Below are positions 36,816 to 44,269 of a stretch of 64,000 nucleotides of DNA, piece after piece. Each line of letters starts with the position of its first letter. Positions within the stretch are counted from its first letter, which is position 1. The notes below the pieces were generated by a model. It was not told the origin of the DNA. It made no database searches and saw only the letters and a list, made by a program, of their open reading frames with translations. The DNA is taken from the NCBI GenBank assembly GCA_021325515.1, contig JAJPHC010000013.1:560001-624000 (forward strand). The letters run 5' to 3'. This stretch comes from Acidobacteriota bacterium (GTDB lineage Bacteria; Acidobacteriota; Thermoanaerobaculia; Gp7-AA8). Position numbers and translations under genes: made by a program.

Positions 36816-38185
36816 GACAGCAGGAAGCACGCAGCAGACAGCAGAAGAGCGGAGGCCGCAGCGGACGATTGCCAGTCCTCCTGGCCGCGGTCTGCTCTCT
36901 GCTGTCGTTCCACGCAACCGCCGAAACGCTCACGCTGCAGCAGGCGCTCACGCGCGCGCTGCAGGTGAACAACACCATCGAGCGCGCACGGGCGGAGATC
37001 ACCGCGACCGACGAGTCGCGCAAGCAGTTGCTCTCCGCGGTCATGCCGCGCATCGCTTTGAGCGGCGCCGGCATCCGCAACAGCGAAGAGGTCGCATTCG
37101 GAAGCGGCAAGGACTCGCGGACCGTTCTGCCGCGCAATGACTGGAACTATCGCGTGGTTCTCTCGCAGCCTCTCTACGCCGGGCGCCGCGAGTTTCGCGC
37201 GTACTCGCAGGCGAAGCTGGGCGTCGAGAATGCGCGTCAGGCGGAGCGCGGAACGGAAGACGCCGTGCTGCTGCGCGTCGCCTCGAACTATCAGGCCGTC
37301 GCCGACGCCGACGCGCGCATCGCAGTCGAGAAGAAGAACATGGAAATCGCGGAGTCGCGCCGCAAGCAGGCGCAGGCTTTTTACGAGGCGGGCGAGACCA
37401 CGAAGGTCGACGTCCTGCGCGCCGAGACCGCGATCAAATCCGCGCAGCGTCTCATGGCCGGCGCTCAGCAGGCGCGCCAGACTGCGGTCAGCGTTCTTCG
37501 CCAGGATCTCGATCTCGATGGCGACATCGAAGTCGTCGCTCCCGATCATCCGCTTCCGCAACTTCCACCGCAGACGGAGCTCGAACAGCGGGCGGCAGAG
37601 GCGCGGCCTGACGTCCTGGCCGCGAAGAACAATCTTGCGATCGCCGATCTCGAGGTGAAGAAGCAGCGCGGATTCTGGCTGCCGACGCTCACCTTCGACG
37701 GCGGCTGGGTGAATCAGAAATCCGCGTTTCCCGCGAGCCGCTACAGCTATGGTGCGATCCGCTTCAACGTGCCGCTGCTGCAGTCCGGCGAAGTCGAAGC
37801 GCGCGTGGCGCAGGCGAAAGCGAGAAAGATCGAAGCACAGCTCGCGCTCGAAGATGCACAGCGCGGCGCGCGCGAAGATGTCCGCAAGGCGCTCATCGAT
37901 CTTCGCACCGCCGAGACCGCGCTGGCACTCGCCCGCGAGCAGCTCGCTGCCGCAGAGGCCGAGTATCAGCAGTCATTCGAGCTCTATCGCGCACAGGAAT
38001 CGACCTCGCTCGATGTCGCCGCCTCGGAGACTTCGCTGGCCGATGCCCGCCGCGCGGTCGCGGAAGAGACGCTGAATCGCGATCTGGCCGAGTTGCGCGT
38101 CTGGTATGCGGCGGGGCAACTGAAGAACGCATTGGGAATTCAGGCAGCAGACAGCAGTCAGCAGACAGCAGGAGAGACGAAGTGA
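36812..38185 (+). CDS. TolC-family outer-membrane efflux protein
   Basis: 457 residues from a TTG overlapping the regulator's stop (TTGA). A Gln/Arg-rich start precedes a signal segment (LPVLLAAVCSLLSFHATAE). Two repeated helical halves carry TolC signatures: LTLQQALTRALQVNN, NYRVVLSQPLYAGRREF, YEAGETTKVDVLRAETAIKSA, RPDVLAAKNNLAIADLEV and EEQ-rich coiled coil. It forms the outer-membrane duct of the pump encoded downstream. Overlaps the adaptor gene by 4 bp (GTGA). Confidence 0.88.
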   Translation: MRQQEARSRQQKSGGRSGRLPVLLAAVCSLLSFHATAETLTLQQALTRALQVNNTIERARAEITATDESRKQLLSAVMPRIALSGAGIRNSEEVAFGSGKDSRTVLPRNDWNYRVVLSQPLYAGRREFRAYSQAKLGVENARQAERGTEDAVLLRVASNYQAVADADARIAVEKKNMEIAESRRKQAQAFYEAGETTKVDVLRAETAIKSAQRLMAGAQQARQTAVSVLRQDLDLDGDIEVVAPDHPLPQLPPQTELEQRAAEARPDVLAAKNNLAIADLEVKKQRGFWLPTLTFDGGWVNQKSAFPASRYSYGAIRFNVPLLQSGEVEARVAQAKARKIEAQLALEDAQRGAREDVRKALIDLRTAETALALAREQLAAAEAEYQQSFELYRAQESTSLDVAASETSLADARRAVAEETLNRDLAELRVWYAAGQLKNALGIQAADSSQQTAGETK

Positions 38186-39081
38186 AGAAATTCGTTTTGC
38201 TGATGACGCTCTCGTTCGCGTTGGCGTGCGCGAAGAGCGAGAAGACCACCGCAACCGCGACCGGCGAGCCGCCGCCGTTGCCGGCGGATGTGCAGAAGGT
38301 CGCGACCGCGGCAACGGAAACAGGCGCCGAAGGTGCGAGTGGCCCGCAGAGTCAGGCGACCGAGACGAACAACGGCACGATTGTCGCGACCGGCGAGTTC
38401 GTGTCGCCGGTGCGCTCCGAGCTCGCCTCGAAGCTGCCGGGCCGTGTGGCGAAGATGTACGTGAGCGAAGGCGATCACGTATCCAAAGGCTCGCCCGTGC
38501 TGGAGATCGAGACGGACTACACGCGCCTGAGCCTGCAGCGCGCGGAGGCCGACGCCGCTCGCGCGAAGGCAATGGCCGATGATGCGCGCCGCGATCTGGA
38601 CCGGAAGAAGGAATTGATCGCGAAGGACTCGATTCCGCGCGCGACGTTCGATCGCTCGCAGGCGAACTACGATCAGGCTCAGGCCGCACTCGCGTCGGCG
38701 CAGGCGCAGGCTGCCACGTACCGGCAGCAGCTCGCCGATTCGACGCTGCGCTCGCCGATCGACGGAGTCATCGCCGAGAAGCGCACCGACGTCGGCCAGC
38801 GCCTCGGCGACAACACCGTCGCGATGGTCATCACGCAGATCTCGCCACTGAAGCTTCGCTTCCGCGTGCCGGAGCGCTATCTCGCGGTGATCCGCAAAGG
38901 GCAGCAGGTGAAGGCCAGCGTCGATCCCTATCCGGGAGAGACATTCGAGGGACATGTATCCGTGGTCGGCGGTGTCATTGACCCGGCGACCCGTTCGTTC
39001 ATCGTCGAAACCGAATTCGCGAATCGCGATGGCCGGCTGAAGCCGGGATTGTTTGCAAGAGTGGAGATGAGCGCGCGCTAG
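38182..39081 (+). CDS. RND efflux periplasmic adaptor, lipoprotein
   Basis: 299 residues from GTG 38182. A lipoprotein signal (MTLSFALACAKS, Cys at about 14) is followed by a Thr/Glu-rich linker, then the biotinyl-lipoyl half (SELASKLPGRVAKMYVSEGDHVSKGSPVLEIE), a helical hairpin (RAEADAARAKAMADDARRDL ... FDRSQANYDQAQ), the second lipoyl half (LRSPIDGVIAEKRTDVGQRL) and a beta-barrel. Residues after the barrel are short, so the membrane-proximal domain is reduced. It links pump and TolC in the periplasm. Confidence 0.88.
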   Translation: MKKFVLLMTLSFALACAKSEKTTATATGEPPPLPADVQKVATAATETGAEGASGPQSQATETNNGTIVATGEFVSPVRSELASKLPGRVAKMYVSEGDHVSKGSPVLEIETDYTRLSLQRAEADAARAKAMADDARRDLDRKKELIAKDSIPRATFDRSQANYDQAQAALASAQAQAATYRQQLADSTLRSPIDGVIAEKRTDVGQRLGDNTVAMVITQISPLKLRFRVPERYLAVIRKGQQVKASVDPYPGETFEGHVSVVGGVIDPATRSFIVETEFANRDGRLKPGLFARVEMSAR

Positions 39082-39097
39082 CAGGCGCGGGTACTGA

Positions 39098-39116
39098 GCG
39101 CCCCAGCGCCCCGGGG
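39098..39116. repeat. GCGCCCCAGCGCCCCGGGG repeat before the RND gene
   Basis: A short GC-rich motif in the 43-bp adaptor-pump gap. It matches the reverse complement of the GGGGCGCTGGGG units at the left end of the repeat cluster near 55.74 kb, so it may be a stray copy. Confidence 0.5.
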
Positions 39117-39124
39117 AAATCAAC

Positions 39125-42100
39125 ATGCACAAACTCGCCGAACTCTGCGTCCGCCGCCCGGTCTTCGCGACCGTGCTCGTTCTCTCGCTCGTCGTCGTCG
39201 GATACTTCGCCTATCTGCAGCTCGGCGTCGACCGTTTTCCGAAGGTCGACTTTCCGACGATCACGATCTCCACGCATCTCACCGGCGCAGCGCCCGAGGA
39301 GATCGAGACGGACATCACGGACAAGATCGAAGAAGCAGTCAACACCATCAGCGGGATCGACCAGTTGCAGTCGATCTCGTCGGAAGGCCAGTCGCAGGTC
39401 ATCGTGCAGTTCGTGCTGGAGAAGGACACCGACGTCGCGGCGCAGGAAGTGCGCGACAAGGTGAACACGATTCTGCGCGATCTGCCGAAGGACGCAGATC
39501 CTCCGATCATCCAGAAATTCGATCCTGATTCGATTCCGGTCATCGGCATCGCGCTCTCCGGACCCGCGCCGATACGCGACATCACGGAGTTTGCCGACAA
39601 GAAGCTGCGGCGGCGGCTGGAGTCGATCAACGGCGTCGGCCAGGCGACGATCGTCGGAGGACGTCCGCGCCAGGTGAACATCGTCGTCGATACCGAGAAG
39701 CTGGCGGCGGTCGGGCTGACGACGTCGCAGGTCGTGGGTGCGCTGCAGACGCAGAACGTGCAGATTCCGGGCGGGAAGGTCGAGCAGGGATTGCGCGATC
39801 TCACCTTGCGCACGTACGGCCGCGTCGAGACGCCGAGCCAGTTCGCAAACGTGACGATCGCCAGCAAGAACGGCTATCCGGTGAAGATCGGCGATGTGGC
39901 GCGGATCGAAGACAGCGTCGCCGAGCCGGAGTCGGTGGCGAGCGTCGACGGGAAGCCGGCAGTCGTCATGTGGGTCCGCAAGCAGTCGGGCACGAACACG
40001 GTGGAAGTCGTGGCGCGGCTCAAGGAGCGCGTCGCGGAGCTGCAGAAGGATCTGCCGAAAGGCTGGAACATGCGCGTCGTGCGCGACCAGTCGACGTACG
40101 TCATCTCCGCCGTCAATGCCGTGAAAGAGCATCTCATCCTCGGCTCGCTGTTCGCGGCGCTCATCGTCTGGTTCTTCCTCTCATCGCCGAAGCTGAAGAC
40201 GGCAGCGGCGCTCGTGCTGGCGACGCTGGCGGTCTATTTCCTGCTGTTCGGATTCGAAGATCTCGGCCGGATGGCGTTGCCGCTCAGAGCGGGAGGGGTG
40301 CTTGTCGCGCTGGCGATGCTCATCTATTTCTTCCGCAGATCGCGGCCGACGGTGATCTCGGCGGTGGCGATTCCGAGTTCGATCATCGCCACGTTTGCGG
40401 CGATGCGTTACGAGAACTTCACGCTCAACGTCATCACGCTGCTCGCGCTGACGCTGGCGGTCGGCATCGTCATCGATGACGCGGTCGTCGTGCTGGAGAA
40501 CATCTTCCGCTTCATGGAAGAGAAGAAGAAGTCGCCGAGGGACGCGGCGGTGGAGGGGACGCGGGAGGTGGGACTCGCGGTCATGGCGACGTCGCTGTCG
40601 CTGATCGCGGTGTTCCTCCCGGTCGCGTTCATGGGAGGAATCGTCGGGCGGTTCATGAACTCGTTCGGCGTCACGATGGCGATCTCGATCGCGATCTCGC
40701 TGCTGGTGTCGTTCACCCTGACGCCGATGATGTCGGCGCGGTGGCTGCGGCGCGAGGATCTGCATCATGAAACCGCCACGCGCGAGCATGGCGTGTACGG
40801 CACGATCGAGTCGACGTATCTGCGTGCGCTCGACTGGTCGATGGCGCATCGCTGGGTGATCGTGGTCGCGATGCTCGCCGCGCTCGTTTCGATCGTGCCG
40901 ATCGGCAAGGCGGTGAACAAGAACTTCCTGCCGCAGGACGACGAGTCGCAGTTCTCCGTGAGTGTGCGGGCGCCGGAAGGATCGAGCCTCGAGACGACGG
41001 AGACGATCATGAGCTCGATCGATGCGCAGATCCGGCAGCATGTGCCGGAGGTGGAGACGACCGTCATCACGATCGGCGACGATCCGCAGATCACGCAGAA
41101 CCTCGGCGGCATCTATGTGAAGCTCGTGCCGGTGGAGAAGCGGAAGCGCGATCAGTACACGATCATGGCCGATGTCCGGAAGAACATCCTGCCGCAATAT
41201 CAGAGATTGAATTTGCGCACGTCGGTGTCGCCGGTGAACGTGTTCGGCGGCGGCGTGAATGCCGACGTGATGTACTGGATCGGCGGGCCCGATCTGAAGC
41301 AGCTCGAGAAATATTCGGATGTGCTGCTGGCGAAGTTGAAGTCGATGCAGGGGGCGGAGGGCGTCGTCGATCCGGATACGAATCTGATCGTCGGACATCC
41401 GGAGCTCGGCGTGCACATCGATCGCGACAAGGCGGCGGATCTCGGCGTGCGCGTGCAGGACATCGCGTCGACGCTCAACGTGCTGGTTGGCGGTCTGAAA
41501 GTGACCGACTACTACGAGGGCGGCGAGCAGTACGAGGTGCACGTGCGCGCGGAGCATGCGTACCGGAAGGATCCGCAGGGAATCGAGCAGGCGCAGGTGC
41601 CATCTGCAAATGGAGCAGCCGTGCAACTGCGCGACGTCGTCCGCATGACACCGGGGTCAGGCCCCTCATCAATCAATCGAATCTCGCGTCAGCGGCAGGT
41701 GATGCTGACGGCGAACGTTGCGCCGGGGCATTCGGCGCAGGCGGTGATGGATTCGATCGTGGCCGAGACGAAAAAGCTGAACATGCCTCCCCAGTACCAG
41801 TCAGGATTCACCGGCCGCTCCCGCGAGCAGGGCCGGGCCTTCGCTAACTTCATGTTCGCGTTTCTGCTGTCGATCATCTTCATGTATCTCATTCTGGCTG
41901 CACAGTTTGAGTCGTGGATCCATCCCGTGACGATTCTGCTGGCGCTGCCGTTGACCGTGCCGTTCGCGCTGTTTTCGATCCTTGTGCTGAACCAGTCGCT
42001 GAACATTTTCTCGATGCTGGGGATCCTGGTGTTGTTCGGCATCGTGAAGAAGAACGGCATCCTGCAGATCGATCACACGAATCAGCTACGCGCGGCGGGG

Positions 42101-42385
42101 CTGTCGCGCGCAGATGCGATCCGTGAGGCGAATCGCGATCGGTTGCGACCAATCCTGATGACGACGCTGGCGTTCGTGGCCGGCATGATCCCGCTGGTGG
42201 CGTCGAGCGGAACAGGAGCCGCGACCAATCGCGCCATCGGCTCCGTCATCATTGGGGGTCAGACCCTCGCTTTGCTGTTGACGCTCCTCGCAACGCCGGT
42301 GGCGTACTCGCTGTTTGACGATATCCAGGAGAGATTTCGTAAGCGCGCGGAGGAAAAGGAGATCGCGAGCGCCGAAGTCGCCTAA
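39125..42385 (+). CDS. HAE1-type RND efflux permease with an extra membrane hairpin
   Basis: 1086 residues. Standard AcrB-like order: helix 1 ([20 protein letters not shown]), porter domain, a motif-A-like [20 protein letters not shown] with the proton-relay Asp pair, [17 protein letters not shown], second helix group ending [37 protein letters not shown]. Odd: after the second helix ([15 protein letters not shown]) there are about 50 extra residues with two more hydrophobic segments ([19 protein letters not shown] and [13 protein letters not shown]) before the usual [11 protein letters not shown]. The pump is last in the tetR-tolC-adaptor operon. Two RAYT-type motifs occur inside its coding sequence (near 41654 and 42255). 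Substrate unknown. Confidence 0.9.
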   Translation: MHKLAELCVRRPVFATVLVLSLVVVGYFAYLQLGVDRFPKVDFPTITISTHLTGAAPEEIETDITDKIEEAVNTISGIDQLQSISSEGQSQVIVQFVLEKDTDVAAQEVRDKVNTILRDLPKDADPPIIQKFDPDSIPVIGIALSGPAPIRDITEFADKKLRRRLESINGVGQATIVGGRPRQVNIVVDTEKLAAVGLTTSQVVGALQTQNVQIPGGKVEQGLRDLTLRTYGRVETPSQFANVTIASKNGYPVKIGDVARIEDSVAEPESVASVDGKPAVVMWVRKQSGTNTVEVVARLKERVAELQKDLPKGWNMRVVRDQSTYVISAVNAVKEHLILGSLFAALIVWFFLSSPKLKTAAALVLATLAVYFLLFGFEDLGRMALPLRAGGVLVALAMLIYFFRRSRPTVISAVAIPSSIIATFAAMRYENFTLNVITLLALTLAVGIVIDDAVVVLENIFRFMEEKKKSPRDAAVEGTREVGLAVMATSLSLIAVFLPVAFMGGIVGRFMNSFGVTMAISIAISLLVSFTLTPMMSARWLRREDLHHETATREHGVYGTIESTYLRALDWSMAHRWVIVVAMLAALVSIVPIGKAVNKNFLPQDDESQFSVSVRAPEGSSLETTETIMSSIDAQIRQHVPEVETTVITIGDDPQITQNLGGIYVKLVPVEKRKRDQYTIMADVRKNILPQYQRLNLRTSVSPVNVFGGGVNADVMYWIGGPDLKQLEKYSDVLLAKLKSMQGAEGVVDPDTNLIVGHPELGVHIDRDKAADLGVRVQDIASTLNVLVGGLKVTDYYEGGEQYEVHVRAEHAYRKDPQGIEQAQVPSANGAAVQLRDVVRMTPGSGPSSINRISRQRQVMLTANVAPGHSAQAVMDSIVAETKKLNMPPQYQSGFTGRSREQGRAFANFMFAFLLSIIFMYLILAAQFESWIHPVTILLALPLTVPFALFSILVLNQSLNIFSMLGILVLFGIVKKNGILQIDHTNQLRAAGLSRADAIREANRDRLRPILMTTLAFVAGMIPLVASSGTGAATNRAIGSVIIGGQTLALLLTLLATPVAYSLFDDIQERFRKRAEEKEIASAEVA

Positions 42386-42389
42386 CTTA

Positions 42390-43689
42390 GGGGTCAGACC
42401 TGTTCTTTGTTGGACGCGAGAAGGCGTGGCTTCGGCGTTCGAAGATTGCGTGCACACGACGGAGCAATCCGGTATCGATCGGTCCAAACCTGCTCGCGAG
42501 GTGGTGCCGGATTGTGGCGGGTGGCGAATGCTACGAGCGGATGATCGCGATCGTCCGATCAAGAGTGGAGAGGGCGAGGGAGTTGCTACCGAGCTCTCGA
42601 TCGGCACCTCTGATCAGCGCCGAGACATGGCTCTCGCTTCGGAGTCTCAGCCCTGCGGCGATCGTTCGCAATGTCAGCCAGCCTTCGTACCATCCGATCC
42701 AGGCCGCGATCTTTCTGAGGATCCCTCCGCGCGATTCTCGGATGTCCGCAGCGGTCAGTCCTGCGGTTTTGGCGACAGCGGCAACGATTGCAGGCATCTG
42801 CGGACGGCCAACGGAGCGCTGCAGCTTTGGATGATCTGTGGATCGCGGCTTCGCCTCGACAATCTTTCTCATTTCGCGAATCCACTGCTCGCCGCCTAGA
42901 AACATCCCATGCTTCAGGTGATCCCACAGATTCTCGGTCGAGCCAAGCCGCTGCTCGATGAACTCGATGTAGTAGCTCCTTGCGATCTCCTGAACCGGCG
43001 CGAAAGATCCAAGTGCGCTGTCAAGATCCAGCCAGTCGAAAGGTGTTTCGAGACCTGCGGTGGCTCGGTAGCTTGACCAGCGGTAGTCGGCAGGGTGTTT
43101 CGCCATTCCTGCACGGACGGGATTGAGGACGACGTATCTCAGGACCTCCAGGAGATAGCTCTCCCGCTCGACGAGAAATGCCTTGAATCGGCCCTGATAA
43201 AGGTGTCCCGATCGACGATGCCGGCGGTTGAACCAACAGACGTACTTCGTATTGAGCCAATGCATACCGCGCGAAAGGCCGGCATTGGGTGTTTGCACGA
43301 CGAGATGAAAGTGATTCGTCATCAGTACGTACGCAGTCACGCTCCAGCCGAACCGCTTCACGGCCTCGCCGAGAAACGAAAGAAATGTGATTCGGTCGTG
43401 ATCGTCGTAGAAGATCGCGCGCTTTTCATTTCCGCGGCAGGTGACGTGGTGGAGTGCGCCATCGAAGTCAGTGCGAAGTGCTCTTGCCATGAAGGGAAGC
43501 TTCCCTCGGCATCTGAAGGGAACCGAGGATTCTCCATTGAGGAGAGCGGAGGTACGTTCAAACTCCTCGGAATGGAAACTCGCGCTACGCCCTGTGGAAT
43601 GCGACCAAGGGAGAAGTACCGACCCGACAGCGTTCCCGTGCTTACCGCGCGAAGAGTGAACCGCGAAGAAAGAGTGAAGGCCTGACCCC
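42390..43689. mobile_element. RAYT transposase unit bounded by inverted GGGGTCAGACC / GGCCTGACCCC motifs
   Basis: The left motif GGGGTCAGACC (42390-42400) begins 4 bp after the RND stop codon. The right motif GAAGGCCTGACCCC (43676-43689) lies 186 bp beyond the transposase start, in inverted orientation. Between them is only the transposase gene. The borders are inferred from these motifs; no target-site duplication was identified. Confidence 0.55.
42531..43490 (-). CDS. REP-associated tyrosine transposase (RAYT, Y1/TnpA_REP type)
   Basis: 319 residues from ATG 43490. The HUH nuclease site is NHFHLVV (about 58-64) in the context TAYVLMTNHFHLVVQTPN, preceded by HHVTCRGN and followed by the catalytic-Tyr helix EVLRYVVLNPVRAG, then WSSYRA. 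A C-terminal third (about 235-300, TAADIRESRGGILRKIAAW and RSESHVSALIRG) resembles a DnaA-like helix-turn-helix often found on this subgroup. RAYTs nick and join single-stranded DNA at short hairpin (REP) sequences and spread those repeats. GGGTCAGACC-type motifs around it are its likely substrates. The gene looks intact. Confidence 0.9.
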   Translation of the reverse strand: MARALRTDFDGALHHVTCRGNEKRAIFYDDHDRITFLSFLGEAVKRFGWSVTAYVLMTNHFHLVVQTPNAGLSRGMHWLNTKYVCWFNRRHRRSGHLYQGRFKAFLVERESYLLEVLRYVVLNPVRAGMAKHPADYRWSSYRATAGLETPFDWLDLDSALGSFAPVQEIARSYYIEFIEQRLGSTENLWDHLKHGMFLGGEQWIREMRKIVEAKPRSTDHPKLQRSVGRPQMPAIVAAVAKTAGLTAADIRESRGGILRKIAAWIGWYEGWLTLRTIAAGLRLRSESHVSALIRGADRELGSNSLALSTLDRTIAIIRS

Positions 43690-43837
43690 GGAGTCGGAGT
43701 CTAGCTAAGAAAAACTGAAGGTCTGACCCCAGTCTTGGACCAGTCTTGGACCCTGAACCCAGTCTTGGACCCGGACCCGAAATGAAGGTCTGACCCCAGC
43801 CTTGGACTTTCACAGGCTGAAATGAAGGTCTGACCCC
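43676..43837. repeat. Cluster of four GAAGG(T/C)CTGACCCC motifs
   Basis: Copies at 43676-43689, 43717-43730, 43784-43797 and 43824-43837, all in one orientation, interspersed with three AGTCTTGGACC units. The two last copies are 40 bp apart within near-identical context. Together with the 190 bp before it, this explains the 365-bp gene-free stretch between the transposase and the next gene; nothing else is seen there. Confidence 0.8.
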
Positions 43838-43855
43838 AGCTTGCCAGCTTGGCCC

Positions 43856-44269
43856 CTAATCGATTGCTTCGACCTTTCCGTCGAAGAGGTGCACGGCACA
43901 GCGGGAGTCTCGGTAGACCCATGTTTGTGCTCCGGGGCCGCGGACTTCCTCGTCCGGCTTTTTTTCGTCGGGCTGGCCGACCTTTGTCGCGACCGTCTCT
44001 GCGGACATCCCCGGCTCCAGCATGGAACAGGAACCATGCACTGACGACGGTGCAATTGCCGCCGCCGCCACCGTCCCTGACTTCTCCGGCATTCCGAACA
44101 CGAGCAACCAGGCGCCCGCCAGCACCGCGCTGCTGATCAGCAGGCGCTTCTCAGGGGGCCGGACCTTCGCTCCCTTCGGCATCGGGCTCCGCGACACGAT
44201 GCTCGTCAAGGCGAACAACAGCCATTGCGCAACGGCCACCAGCATCAGGATCTGGATCGGCATCGTCAT
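43856..44269 (-). CDS. Small two-helix membrane protein with BamE/SmpA-like C-terminal domain
   Basis: 137 residues from ATG 44269, which overlaps the upstream stop by 1 bp (TGATG). Two hydrophobic helices (IQILMLVAVAQWLLFALTSIV and LLISSAVLAGAWLLVFGM) precede a soluble part, about 80-137, with LEPGMSAETVATKVGQPD and TWVYRDSRCAVHLFDGKV. The G-M-S-x-x-x-V-x-x-x-x-G-x-P pattern resembles SmpA/OmlA (BamE) domains. It is coupled to the peptidase gene, so it may act with it at the inner membrane. No function is assigned. Confidence 0.65.
   Translation of the reverse strand: MTMPIQILMLVAVAQWLLFALTSIVSRSPMPKGAKVRPPEKRLLISSAVLAGAWLLVFGMPEKSGTVAAAAIAPSSVHGSCSMLEPGMSAETVATKVGQPDEKKPDEEVRGPGAQTWVYRDSRCAVHLFDGKVEAID

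Noticed and set aside
43491..43855. Small genes in the gap next to the transposase
   Set aside because: Short frames exist on both strands but are made of the repeat motifs or mirror the transposase; none has a convincing start or domain.
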